Positions 42,024-54,588 of a DNA stretch of 64,000 nt are shown here, piece after piece (positions within the stretch are counted from its first letter, which is position 1; the number at the start of each line of letters is the position of its first letter). The position numbers and the translations under genes were made by a program. The notes below the pieces were generated by a model. The model was given only the letters and a program-made list of their open reading frames with translations, was not told where the DNA came from and did not search any database. Source of the DNA: Pictodentalium vernedei. Its lineage: Eukaryota; Mollusca; Scaphopoda; Dentaliida; Dentaliidae. Location of the stretch: assembly GCA_031216915.1 (NCBI GenBank), contig CM062297.1, positions 179,321,350 through 179,385,349 on the forward strand. The letters are read 5' to 3'.

Positions 42024-45000
42024 GGTTATGGGCCCAGAAACGCTAGGTCTTTCTTCGATGGGGATGAAGCAAAATATGAATTATGGGAAGTGAAATTTCT
42101 CGGTTACATGAGATTGCAAAAACTGCATGCAACAATTTCGCCAGCCGAAGAATCCGGTATAGCCGATGATGACTTGAATGCGGAAAAGAATGCAGACGCC
42201 TTCGCTGAGCTCATCCAGTGTATAGATGACAAAAGTTTATCACTAATTATCCGAGATGCCAAAAACAATGGCAGATCAGCATTGAAAATTCTTAGAGAGC
42301 ATTATCTTTCATCAAGTAAACCACGAATAATTTCGCTGTACACAGAATTGACTAGTCTAAGGAAGTCTTCAAATGAAAGTATTACTGATTATATAATTCG
42401 TGCAGAAACAGCAGCAACATCTTTGAAAACTGCTGGCGAAGTTATTGGCGAAAGTTTGCTTGTTGCAATGGTCTTAAAAGGCCTACCGCCAGAATTCAAA
42501 CCATTCACAACAGTTATTACTCAAAAGACTAAACTTATAAAATTTAGTGATTTCAAAGTATCACTGAGAAGTTTTGAAGAAACTATGAAATGTTGTGATA
42601 GTCAAGAAAACAATAATGTCATGTTTTCAAGAGGGTTCAAAACAGGAAATGTTTCGAGGTCAAATAAAACTTTTGGGTCTGATAAACAAGGAATCGTATG
42701 CTGGTCTTGCGGAGAATTTGGACATAAATCGTCTGACCCAAGGTGTCCGAAAGCTAAAAGGAGAAACATCGAAGATGAATCAAAATGGTGTCCTATTTGT
42801 AAATCAACAACACATGACTTGAAATTGTGTCGAAAGAGATCCAAAGATGCAGTGAAAAATGTGTATGAAGATGATAACAATGAACATTCTTTCATTTTTC
42901 ATGTTGGTATTGATGTCAAAGACACTCAGACAAATAAAAACTCTATTTTGGTGGATTGTGGTGCAACAACGCACATAATAACCGACAAATCAAAATTTGT
43001 TCGATTCGATTCAACATTTGATCCTGTAAGACATTTTATAGAGTTTGCCGATGGAACTAGGATGAATAATGTTGCAGTTGCTGAAATATGTCTGACTGAC
43101 GCTGATGGAGATCTCCGAACAGTTACTCTTAAAGACACCTTGTATATACCTTCATTTAAACAGGACATTTTTTCTGTTCAGTCAGCAGCAGAAAAGGGTG
43201 CTTCTGTACGGTTTAGTCCAAATTCTGCTCAACTTATTGGTTGTAATGGAATGCAATTCAACATAGAGAAGAAGGGGCGTCTATATTTTCTTAATAACAA
43301 CATATTGCACAAAAACTCAACCCATAAATTACAGGAGTGGCACAAAATTATGGGACATTGCAACATCAATGACGTCAAAAACATGGAAGGTGCTGTTGAA
43401 GGAATGAGAATAACAGATAAGGACAAATTTAATTGTGAAACCTGTATTCAAGCCAAAATGGTTGAATATAGGAATAGAGAAGTGGATCAACGCGCAAAGT
43501 CAATCCTAGAACTTGTTCATTATGATTTGGCTGGACCAATAGATCCTATAGCTAAGGAAGGATTCAGATACTCTATAGTTTTTGTTGATGATTTTTCTGG
43601 ATTAATTATGGTCTACTTCCTGAAAAATAAAAGTGACACTGTGCAAGCAACAGAGAAATTTCTCGCAGACTGTTCTCCTTATGGTAACGTAAAATGTTTA
43701 CGCAGTGATGGGGGTGGAGAATTTTCTTCAAAAGCATACAAAAATCTCCTCATCTCACATAAAATAAAACATGAGATGTCGGCTCCAAACTCACCCCATC
43801 AAAACGGAACAGCAGAAAGATCATGGCGGACTTTATTTGAGATGGCACGTTGCATGCTTCTAGATTCTAAAGTACCAAAATTTCTATGGACATACGCAGT
43901 TATGGCAGCATCATATATCAGGAACAGATGTTACATTCCGAGGATACAGAAAAACAGCCATGGAAGCTTTTATGGGACGAAAACCAGATGTTAGTCACAT
44001 GCATTTGTTTGGAAGTATTTGCTATTCTTATATCCAAGTACAGAAGAAACTTGACGCCAGGAGTATGAAGGGAATATTTGTCGGGTATGACCGAGGTAGC
44101 CCGGCTTACCTAATATATTATCCAGAAACTGGAAAAATTCAACGCGTTCGTTGTGTAAAATTTACAGTTTTGTGGAACAACAAAATAACTCAAATAAAAA
44201 TGAACCAGTTTGGGATTATGATGATAATGCTTACCATGAAGAACTAAATCAACCAAATAACTCTGAAAATGATGACAATCAAGCAGAACAACCCACGAAT
44301 GAAGATGATCGTGAATTGATGAATTCTGAAACAGAACGTAGATATCCAGAGAGAACCAGAAGGCTACCTCAGCGCCTGGATGACTATGCAGTGGGGGAAG
44401 AAGAGATATACTATTCAGTTGATTATTGTTACTACGTCAAGAACATACCAAAAACTTACACTGAAGCAATGAATTCGCCTGATTCATTAAAATGGACGAA
44501 AGCCATGAAGGAAGAAATTGACGCACTAAAAGAAAATGATACTTTTGAATTGGTTGCACTACCGGAAGGTAGATCTGCAGTCGGTGGAAAATGGGTATAT
44601 TCTATCAAACTTAATCCAAATGAAGAAGAGAAATATAAAGCAAGATATGTTGCAAAAGGATATTCACAAACCCAAAACATTGACTATTATGATACTTTCG
44701 CTCCAACAGCCCAGATGACTTCAATTCGCATAATTTTGACATTAGCTGTACAACATGACTTATTAATTCACCAAATGGACGTGAAGACAGCATATTTAAA
44801 TGCACCAATAGACTGTACAATCTATGTGAAGAAACCTGAAGGTTTTCAATCCGATGAGAACGACAACAATCTAGTTCTAAAATTAAAAAAATCACTGTAT
44901 GGACTCAAACAGAGTGGAAGAAATTGGAATAACATGCTGCATTCCTTCTTAGTTGAAAACGATTTCCATCAATCAGCTGCTGACCCATGTGTATATACTA

Positions 45001-45995
45001 ACTTTAAAGATGCTTCTATAATCGTGTTATTAATTTGGGTCGACGATATAATGATAGCTGCAAGTAGTGAAATGGGGATGAAATATGTCAAGAATTCTCT
45101 ATGTGAAAAATTTAGAATGAAAGACTTGGGTGTCTTATCATGGTTCCTTGGAATCCAGTTCAATTGCCAACCTAATTGTATTGAAATTGACCAGTCATAT
45201 TATATTCAAAAACTTCTTTCACGATTTGGTATGGAAGATTGTAAAATTAAATCCACACCATGTGATCCTGGAATAATTTGAGCAAACGTAGTTAGTGATG
45301 AACTTGAAGCTCATAATCATAAATTATATAGAGAAATTGTTGGCAGTCTGATATATGCAATGTTAGCAACTAGACCAGATTTGAGTTTCATCGTGACAAA
45401 GCTTTCTCAGAAATTAGCTAATCCTACTGACATTCATTTTTCGACAGCAAAACATGTTTTAAGATATCTTAAAGGAACTATGAACTATAAATTAACATTC
45501 AGAAAATCAGAGTCTGACTTGAACCTGGTGGGATTCTGTGATGCAGATTGGGGTTCATCAGATGATAGACACAGTATTACTGGATATGGATTTCGCCTCT
45601 CTGATAATGGTTCATTAGTGTCTTGGAAAAGCAAGAAACAACAGACAGTTGCATTATCAACATGCGAATCCGAATACATGTCTATATCAGCAGCGGTACA
45701 GGAGGCAAAATTTCTCACCCAGCTTTGCAAAGACTTGAATGTCCCTTTATCCAATCCATTTGTCGTGTTATATAATGACAATCAGGGGGCGATAGCTTTA
45801 TCAAAGAATCCAATTCACCACCAGCGGTCCAAACACATAGACATTCGGTATCATTTCATTCGGGCAGAAATTGAGAATGGTTATATTGAACTAAAATACA
45901 TTCCAACAGAAAAGAACATTTCAGACATTTTTACTAAAGCTATTTCCAGACGTAAAATGGACAATTTTCTATATGAAATCATGGGACAGAAATGA
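42015..45995 (+). pseudogene. Copia gag-pol region
   Basis: Parts in order: Gag of the UBN2 type (about 42,050-42,600, FDGDEAKYELWEVKFLGYM), a CCHC knuckle (CWSCGEFGHKSSDPRC, about 42,700-42,750), aspartic protease (DCGATTH, about 42,955), the HHCC GAG-pre-integrase domain (about 43,335-43,470), DDE integrase (VDDFSG, then LRSDGGGEF, about 43,510-43,990), RT (ARYVAKGYSQTQNIDYYDTFAP, then LIWVDDIMIA, about 44,460-45,260) and RNase H (about 45,530-45,960, with CDADWGSSDDRHS). Integrase before RT defines Copia. It is a recent copy with a few breaks, otherwise complete. Confidence 0.9.
42024..42037 (+). other. Copia primer-binding site for half of initiator tRNA-Met
   Basis: ggttatgggcccag directly follows the LTR. 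It is complementary to the anticodon stem-loop of eukaryotic initiator tRNA-Met (CTGGGCCCATAACC), not to a tRNA 3' end. Drosophila copia is known to prime from a cut 5' half of this tRNA. Here the same bases are also codons of Gag. Confidence 0.85.
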
Positions 45996-46066
45996 TCAGG
46001 TGTTTCTTGTCACCTCTTAATGAGACTGTTTAACTGTGTTGAGGAGAACTCCAGGTCAAGTGGGGG

Positions 46067-46274
46067 TGTTGGGTCTTATGTGACCATGGAGTTATACTTC
46101 TTGGCCCCAACATCTGCGATTTTTGTAATTATGACGTGTCCATACCCATATCCTCACTTCTGTATATAGTTGTATTTCCGGTTGAGAAAAATAAAAACGT
46201 GTTGATAACAATTTCTATAAATTCTTCCCGAGAAAATCAGAAATAGTTACCCCCCAGTCAAAACGATGGCAACA
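46067..46274 (+). repeat. Copia 3' LTR
   Basis: 208 bases, near-identical to the 5' LTR, preceded by the polypurine tract and followed by gatga. It too ends in ATGGCAACA, so it presents a start codon to the flanking DNA. Confidence 0.95.
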
Positions 46275-47213
46275 GATGATGGGATATTTTTATACATAAT
46301 ATTATGCAACGCGTCGAGGTCGGACTGGTCCGAAAAAAAATTTCCGGACTTTCGGAGTTATAATTTCAAAATGTCCCAATACAGGCGGTTGTGTGGCCAT
46401 CCTTGTGGGTTCTGAGAAAGACCATACGGGTTGACCATTGTCCTGCCCGGCGTGAAAAAGTTGGGGATTTCAACTTCGAAAGAAGCAAAGTCTCATCATC
46501 CCTGAGATTAAGAGATTAATCCAGTCTCCGAGATAGGAGTTGGCCTTCTAATTTGCAAACAAAGTATAAAGGAAGTAATTTAAATTAGGGTTGAACTTCG
46601 ATGCCAATACTGCTCTTAGAGACCAGAGAACGGTTGATAATCAATTGCGAATAAGGAAGTGTAAATAAGTAACGGTTGCCATGTCAGTTTGTAACCAGTT
46701 ATACCGTGGAATGTGTTCACAGTGATCCATTGTAATCTAGCTCATGCCACCAGTGTTTCTGAAATGCAAGCTCCATCCATATGGGCGAATCCAGGAGATG
46801 GGGAGCACACCAAGGCGCTCTCTCACACACATACACTATTTTGTTTGATAATTTATTTTCTCACATGCACCGAAACCAGAGACGGGTATAATTCGCGATA
46901 ACATAATCATTTTAGCGAATAATACCATGCACAAGGCAACAGCACCCATGACTGACAATTTTCGTAATATGCAAAATAAAACTTATGATAGAAATAATTT
47001 AAATAAGGGTTGAGCTTCGATGTTAATACTGTTCATAGGGACCAGAGAACGGTTGATAACGAATGTCGAATAAGGAAGTGGAAATAAGTAACGGTTGTCA
47101 TGTCCGTTTGTAACCAATTATACCGTGGAATGTGCTCACAGTGTTCAGTTGTAATCCAGATCATGCCACCAGTGTTTGCGCCCTCACATACACATACACT
47201 ATTTTGTTGAATA
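46275..47213. repeat. Unit B tract after Copia, with tandem duplication
   Basis: 46,275-46,960 equals 7,442-8,135 of unit A. 46,966-47,213 repeats the part that begins gaaataatttaaattagggttgagcttcgatg (46,575-46,855), a tandem duplication not present in unit A. No gene. Confidence 0.65.
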
Positions 47214-50200
47214 ATGTAACAAACCTGAGTCCCGCCCCTCTCAATTTACACCGAAACTAGCGCCTGGTGTGGTTCAAATCGAAGGCAGCGCCTCCTATAG
47301 ACCTCCAAAGCGAAATATCGTGCACCGTTCCCGATCAAAACAACAAGAGGGTCCCGTAGAGGTCCACAGTTTGGGGAAAACAGGGGGTTAAGAAGTGAGT
47401 TCTCATTCCGAGCGGGGTTTCCAACGACTAAAGAACAAGAAAATATGATATAATATTTAATATAAACAATCCGTTTTCAACACTTTTCAGTACATTATAC
47501 TAGTCCTTACTCAAGTGGGGGAACTTGCATCTTTATCTTTTATTTAAATTGACCAAAGGGCCATTCAAGAAAACTTCTTTACCAACAACCTTAACCTTAA
47601 CCTAACTTTGGTCAAATTTCATGTAATTTTCTTTCAAGTCTAAAAAAGGCTCAAAATGAATAACCCCAATAAATTATATACCAAAATGCTTGGAATGAAA
47701 CAGGACATGTGGAAACTGAAATTCGCCATGGAACTGCTGCCATGTGTAAATAGCACCACCTGAAAGTCTGCTATGGCATAAGTAAGAGAACAAAAATTTT
47801 ACCAATAAAAAACCTTAAAATAAAATAACAGCTGTATTCTAGAAACATTGAAGTACATACTCGAAGAAATCTTTTCCTAATTCATGAAAGTAATAAAGAT
47901 TGAGACCAAATGTTATAAGTGGAGTGTCACTGATTGAAGGCGGACATTTTCTTTTGTTGATGTTTTGATTTGGGGAGTTCAACAAAGGTCAACTTGAAGG
48001 AGTCCCCCAGAAGAAGTATGGAAGGACAAAAGAGTGTCTCCCAATATAAAGATGTATATGCCACTGTGGTGGTTTGGAAAGAACTATGATATTCTCCTAT
48101 GTAGAATGCACTGCAAAGTCATACATTGTACTTGAATAAATATATTTACAAACCCCTTGCACTGTAATGTAACCCCTTTTATCCCATGCATCAATTTGAT
48201 AGTGATTAAATTGTTAAATTTGTCTGGTTTATCAATAAGTATAATAGCTTTGTTTACTCTTGGACACCAGTACACTCATGATATCTGTTGGAGAAGAAAT
48301 AATTGTAAATGTAACCTGTCACTGCAATAAACCATCTAATGTTCTTAAAAGTACATTGTTATTCAAAACACATCAAATCAACCTTACATAACCATTATTG
48401 TATGTACTTTCCCCAAGGAGGCTTATTGGCATATTGAGATCAGAAGGACACATCCAGAGGGTATCACATATTTTTTTTCAAGAACGCAGTACACAAAGCA
48501 ATCCCCAAAAGGTGACAAATGAGCTCCATTTGACACAAAAAAAAATCCCGGGGGGGGGGGGGGGCTCTTCCTTGTATGACTCTACCTCCGTCACTCAAGG
48601 CATATGTCTTTTTTCTCAAGGTTTAACTCTTTTTTTCTTTTTGAAGATACTGGCCACACATGATCCAAACACTATCAGACAGGTAACCCTCCAAATAGGT
48701 GTATCTGCAAAAATCATGTTACATATCAAAACATTCTTTTTAGACTTAAGTTCTGGACCTTTCTTACTTCCAACTACAACACTTAATTTATCGATTAATG
48801 GGTGAATAGAAAAGTCCTGCCATAATCAACATTTTGAGTGCCGTAAGCCTTCATAACAGCTCCGATAAAAGTGTCAAACATCAGATTGGTGGCTTAAAAC
48901 AGAATATTCATTAGGTTGTTGCTTGATAAATAATAGGAACAAAATCTTCACCAGAAATATTTTGTAGCAATACAATTGAGTGTATCAGCAGACACTCTCC
49001 AACATATTGTAACAAATCAACTAGTTATAAACAAAATTTTCTAACTCAAAAGAGTGAAAAAGTACAACTCTGAAAAAATGTGGGAAGAAACACATGCTAC
49101 ACCAGCTACACAGTCATCGTTTCCCCATGATGCTCGATCACAACACCAAATATCCTTCAAATTGGAGTAGCGGTGGTTGAGATACAAGGGAGAATGTTGG
49201 TACATGTAATGATGTGTGGGTAAGAGGACAGAGGTCACCCCTGTACGGCCCTAGATGCACCTTTGATTTTCCAACTTCCAGGTCTGGGGCATATAATCGC
49301 AACACACCCACCTTATCAGCTCATAATTTCAGTAAAATAAAAGGAATTATGAATTTTAATTAATTTGTAGATGATGGGAAATATTTGGCTTCTTTCGCCG
49401 TCTCGTACTATTAATTACCACAAACAATATCAGTTTGATGCCAACAAACGAAACTGAACGCAAGTGGTCTGGTTAAAAAGTAACTCGGCATGGATAATGA
49501 AGAAATTGCGAATATTTCGTGTATTGCATTTGTTTAAAAGCCAATTGCAGCTACTTTTGACCGTGGATTCGATAATTCGTTTCGGTTTTGACCACACGGT
49601 CACACTGACAGCGGTTATGTTTATTGTGATATGCAAATTGGAAGATAATTTCCGGTGAAGGAGATTTGTCAGTGTAAAACGATGGCAAAAGACACTGATC
49701 GACGCTTGTGTTAGTATGGTTGGTTGCAAGAAAAAACTAAATTCTCAGCATCGTCCAAGCGCACCTTATTCGTAAAAACGCGAATGTATCATTTTCAACC
49801 CATCTTCAATCGGTCCTTTGCAGACATCAAACACAGCCGCGACAAATTCCATGGTTACTAGGAAGTAAATAACTTCACAACATCGGGGAAATCAACACGC
49901 TCAATATAGTTCCAGGTCACTTGGAATATACTTCGTGAAAAAGTGATTTCTAAAGCATTCTGCTTACTTTGTTATGAATATTGCCTTATTGTATGTGTAT
50001 CGTCCCGATATTATACACTCTTTTACAAGTGGTTCATGTTGTTTTTCTAGTGCAGAATAATTCAGATTTTTTGTAAACAAAAAAGTTCAGACGGCCTGTC
50101 AACACGAGAGAGAATTTCGAACCATATTTTGCAGTTATGACATTAACAGCTCAAGTATTTGCTGTCACCTGTTTGCAAATCCGCTCATACATTGTCTCGA

Positions 50201-51872
50201 ACAAATAAAGGGCGTGATCACGTCCTTGCATTCTTACGATTGACCAAATTGAGTATTTCTGCCAGAATCACATGACCGGAATCAACGTCATTGAAACATG
50301 GCCACATCCGGAACATCCAAAATTTGTGTTGGTGTTATTACATTCAAACATCAAAACCCACCAGAGTGTGTGTCAAAAAAATGCTTTCTCCGAGTCTGTA
50401 GTATGTTATCATTATATTGAGGACAAGGCTTTCGAATTACCGATTATTTTGTGGTTTTACCGGTTCGTTACTTATGCCATTGGCAAATTAATCTTCTTCA
50501 AAATCATAAAATTCACCTTTTTCCTGAAAAAAATTATATGTACCTTTTCTATGTACTTTACTCATTATTTTGATATATAATTTGTCTTTCCTTACTTCTC
50601 TTATCTGTTTCTGAGGCATTGGGAAAAATGTCAAAAAAGTGACCAAAGTTAGGTTGGACGACCCCTTAAGGAGGGCTACCAAAACGAGCAGGGCTTGTTT
50701 ACCTGTGTAAACAAACACTACTCCACATTAAAGCTAACGCATTACCTTCAGCTCAATACCAGTCGCGAACGCTCAACCAATGCGCGAAACAATAAATAAG
50801 CTACTACCCATACCCTATCCCCGTCGGGAGGATGGGAGCTAAAATAGTTTCAGTTCTACGTACTCAAAGAAGTTCCGTCCCAGAACCTCGTGCCCAAATC
50901 CTACACAAAATTACATACTCAAAGGAGTACCACAACCAAATACCACGATTATCGCGACACAGTCTTTAACTATTTTATCCAGCGCAGACATCTACGGAGG
51001 TGAGCTGGCTCACATAAATCGGATCCCAATCATTATCTATTTTATCCAGTGCAGACCTCTACGGAGGTGATCTGGCCTACATATACCGGATCGCAATCCT
51101 AACCATGTTCAAGCTAAACTGCTTATAAATCTTATCTCCTGTACTTCACGGGTGGGGAGGGGCAAAAGTCTCCCCCACCTACAACCAAACTGTGTCCCCC
51201 ACTAAAGTGTTCCGTCCAAAATGTACTAATTACATCCCAGGACTATGACATAATCTCTACAATTAGATTATCATGTTGCCAAAGATTGCCTAAGGGAGAG
51301 GAGGGGGGCGGCAGTATCTCGGCCAGTCAAGACTAGGGTTGGTTTGGACTACTCTGCCCTCGGCCCTCCGGTAAAGTCTGCCACTGGTTGGGGAGTGTGC
51401 GGCCCCAGTAAGTAAGTCTCAGACGGGTCGCACAACTCTCAAGCACAGAATTACAAAAAGGCAAAACAAATAATCTGCCTAAAGACTCACCAGATCCGCC
51501 GAGAGAGGAAATTCCATAATCCTTCCCAAATTCCAACTAGCAAGACATAGAAGCAATAATATTTTTCCAAATAAATGTAGTTAATATTTACCTCAACTGC
51601 CTTCTCAAAATTCCAAAGTCAATTATTGTGAACCGATATTTATGCACGGAGACGCATCGAAGCGATACATTCTTCACGTAATTATCACTATGAGTATGGA
51701 AACCCGTGCAGCTGATGATATTTGAATTACCCGTCTCCAAGAATTATGATTTAACTCTTCCTCGAAGGCAGGTAATAACATTTAACTCTTCCACGGCCAC
51801 TACCATCGGTCCCAAACTACTGAACCAAGCCGAGAATTATTTTTTACCGACCCTGCCACGGTTGGATCGTTT
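47214..51872. mobile_element. 4.66-kb insertion of unknown type, private to unit B
   Basis: Unit A reads ttgttggataatttattttctcac (about 8,012), while unit B breaks after ttgttgaataat and resumes at ctataatttattttctcac near 51,875. The filler has no long ORF, no RT or transposase motif, and no LTR pair that I can see. It has a G run (48,548-48,564), a tandem duplication around tccagcgcagacatctacggagg (50,983-51,110), and a short inverted match cctaactttggtca (47,604) against tgaccaaagttagg (50,640). Confidence 0.5.
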
Positions 51873-52573
51873 CTATAATTTATTTTCTCACAAGCACCGA
51901 CACCAAAGACGGGTATTATTTGCGATAACACATGGATTTTAGCGAATAACACCATGCACAAGTCTACAGCACCCATGGCTGAAAGTTTTCGTCATTGGAC
52001 AAGATTTATGGGAAAGGTAGCTCCCCTTAATTTCCCAAAGCAGTCAGTAAATTAGACACAAAGGTTGGGGAACGTCATTAACAATTAAAATTTCGAAATA
52101 TTAAGGAATTTGTATCATCAATATGCGCATCATATCACAAACTTCAGGCATTTTCTTGTATAGTAGTATAAATATACAGAAGCTTATTCTTTATAATTTT
52201 TTTCCCAATCCGTTTAAACGGTTGACTATTATTCTGTGCTGCAACCGTTTTAAAAATAAGAAAACAGTGTTTTCACCATCTCTTGATGTTTTGTAACCTT
52301 TTTCCTGTTCATTATATCAACATATGATACAATAGCGCGCATAGTGAAATATAATAAAGACATTGTTCTGTCTATTAATAAAAAGGTCTAGGAGGTGACA
52401 TTTGCTAATTATTATTAATTATTAATTTGCATATTACTTTAAAAACAGATTCGCTAAACAATGAGCTAAAGTGGACACTTAGTGTTGGTGAGTGAAATAC
52501 TGATAGATATTCTTAATGACGGATTAACTCTTAAATAGTTGCTTCTAATTGACTCTGACATAAAAGGCCATGT

Positions 52574-52661
52574 TTTCTTTTGTTACTTTTAATAAACGAA
52601 AACAACAGACAGCTCCGAGATCTGTCTGTTGTTTCCGTTTATTAAAAGTAACAAAAGGAAA
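52574..52661. repeat. Conserved hairpin, copy B
   Basis: Arms of about 38 bp (tttgttacttttaataaacg... and complement) with two mismatches and the loop gctccgagatc. The same structure as at 9,023-9,111. Confidence 0.75.
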
Positions 52662-52746
52662 TTAGGCGTTAATTTCTACTGATGTAATATGTGATTTCCC
52701 GACAATTACTTGTTTCTCAATTGAACCTTCAAGCGGTCTAATAATT

Positions 52747-53121
52747 TCAAAAGGCGATAACTTTATCGAAAGTCGATTTCATGACGATATAAGTCAGGGT
52801 TGATTGACTTGACGAAACAGCCGAGTCCCCATTGAGTACAAAACTTGAGTGGAGACTGACACAATCTCTTTTGTTGTATGAAGGTACAATATCTTCGATT
52901 TTAGTAGCGTTGAAATTCGATTCGAAATTCTCTTCTTGATTCGACTTAGAATTTAATTCTATCCACAGGGCTCTCCGTTTAGATGCACATTTGGGGTAGG
53001 GGAGGGGGGGGGGGTATCTCCGCTGGTTGGATGAACTCGGTTTATTGGGTTTGAAACCCACACGTTTGACGGTATGTCTCGGACTGCTATCGCTTTCCAG
53101 AATAATGAATATGGGCGCCAT
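52747..53121 (-). CDS. Possible 124-codon ORF
   Basis: Starts at ATG 53,121 (MAPIFIILESDSSPRH) and runs 124 codons, Ser/Asn/Lys-rich, with no recognised domain. The aligned stretch in unit A (about 9,195-9,540) does not keep the frame, so it may be chance. It lies downstream of the orphan ORF on the same strand. Confidence 0.2.
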   Translation of the reverse strand: MAPIFIILESDSSPRHTVKRVGFKPNKPSSSNQRRYPPPLPYPKCASKRRALWIELNSKSNQEENFESNFNATKIEDIVPSYNKRDCVSLHSSFVLNGDSAVSSSQSTLTYIVMKSTFDKVIAF

Positions 53122-53898
53122 TGTGTTAAGTGTTATAAACCTCGAGTGACCTTCTACCTGCCTGTATAATGCTTAAAAGCGCGGATAACCACAAAGGCAG
53201 TTGTGGCTATTACACACGTGCAATATAATATATTTTGTGAACGGGCATTAGAAGAACAAGAAATGTTTTGGCTAAGAACCATCTGGGTTCAACCCAGAGG
53301 TCCATTAACAGAAACTCTGCTTATATTTCTTATACAGTTTTCACAGAACATGCGTTATTGCGTGGGGGAATCCTCATCACACAAATGTTTAGTGGAAATT
53401 CATTATCAAATTTCTGCATTATATAGTGAAGAAAATTTCGATAGGAACGAAGTAGGTCTGTGTGAGATACCACACCATTCTAGAATCATGAATTTGATCC
53501 AGACGATATGATAGGAAATAAACTCACAACAGTGTCCATTCTATCAACCTTGATTTCTTCGAAAGATTATTCTCCACCCGCCGTTGATAAATAGAAGTCC
53601 GTATTGTACAAATAGCACGGCATCAGATCCTTCAGCTAAGTAGCGGCTTGCCTCTTTTGAAGACAGCTTTCTTAACTCCTGTGAGAATCTTTACTCCACA
53701 AATATATTTTAGGGGAAATGCATTCTCAGTGTTCTGCATTGAACAGTAAAGAAAATCTCGACAAGGAGAGCAGCATAACTTTGGCGAGGTACCACGCCAT
53801 TTTAGAATCATGGCTATGACCCCGACAATATGGTAGGAAATATTAGAAAATAAACATCACACAATAACCTTCATTCTAGCAACCTTATTCTCATCAGT

Positions 53899-54588
53899 TT
53901 ATTCTCTACCCACTGTTGCTACACAGACGTCAACATTGTTTAAATAACACGGCATCAGATCCTTCAGTTCAGTAGCTGATTGCCTCTTTTTGAAGACAGC
54001 TTTCTTCACACCTGTTAGTTCTTTGGTTCTGAGTCCCATTTTGTTATTCTTTTTTCTGTACATTATTACATTTGATGCATCAAGAGATTCTGTAAAATAG
54101 TCGCTCTCCGAAATGCTAACATTGTTCAATATTTCGTTCTGAACTGCAGAAATGGGCGTATGACTCTGGTAATTTTGTTCTTCTGGTGCTCCAACAAGAT
54201 TGAACGTCGAGGTCGCTAATGGAATAAAGTCCAGAACATCGCCAATGAGTGGTCCATTTGAAATATCACAGACTGTTTCTAGGATAGTTGAAGATGCCAC
54301 TGGAATATTACTTAGAATCTTATTTGGCATTCCTCGGAGGATTTTATGCTTATTATGATTAACCTTTGTTGTGTGATGGTTGTTCTTGACTGACGTTTCC
54401 AGAAGCGTTGACGATGCTCTTGGGTGGAACTTGTTTTCTTTCATATGAAGCTTTTCTGTATATTTGCTTTGTATTTTCACATATTCAGAACCCCGCTTCA
54501 TTTTGTAATTACAGAATCTGTTAAATCGCATTTCTATTTCATTTTCTATATCTGAAAGTATAAACAAAACTTGATCACTAGATGTCAT
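53899..54588 (-). CDS. Orphan 229-codon ORF, copy B
   Basis: Same length and frame as 10,272-10,961. Differences are spread along the protein, while blocks such as FNRFCNYKMKR, NIPVASSTILETVCDISNGP, DFIPLATSTFNLVGAPEEQN and LKDLMPCYLN are nearly unchanged. No family recognised. The same splice-acceptor-like tttatactttcag precedes the NEIEM block. Lack of indels in 690 bases, against frequent indels around it, suggests coding constraint until recently. Confidence 0.5.
   Translation of the reverse strand: MTSSDQVLFILSDIENEIEMRFNRFCNYKMKRGSEYVKIQSKYTEKLHMKENKFHPRASSTLLETSVKNNHHTTKVNHNKHKILRGMPNKILSNIPVASSTILETVCDISNGPLIGDVLDFIPLATSTFNLVGAPEEQNYQSHTPISAVQNEILNNVSISESDYFTESLDASNVIMYRKKNNKMGLRTKELTGVKKAVFKKRQSATELKDLMPCYLNNVDVCVATVGRE

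Larger units (their letters stand above)
41817..46274 (+). mobile_element. Copia (Ty1/copia) LTR retrotransposon, young
   Basis: A 4.46-kb element bounded by near-identical LTRs and a 5-bp target duplication, with the empty site preserved in unit A. The primer site (42,024-42,037) abuts the 5' LTR and a polypurine tract aagtggggg (46,058-46,066) abuts the 3' LTR. A Copia-order gag-pol lies between. The coding part looks almost whole, with about two or three breaks. Two LTR differences in about 207 bases indicate a recent insertion. GalEA-type Copia is common in marine animals, but I cannot confirm the clade. Confidence 0.95.
51873..53898. repeat. Non-coding tract of unit B with conserved hairpin
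   Basis: Aligns with 8,012-8,302 and 8,618-10,271 of unit A. The MITE site is empty here (about 52,163). The hairpin at 52,574-52,661 and a decayed extra copy of the orphan ORF's 3' end (53,575-53,690) are included. Confidence 0.6.

Noticed and set aside
47592-47612. ccttaaccttaacctaac as an internal telomere repeat
   Set aside because: Only about two imperfect units; too short to support.
53203-53511. 102-codon plus-strand frame in unit B
   Set aside because: The paralogous region in unit A does not keep the frame, and no domain is visible.
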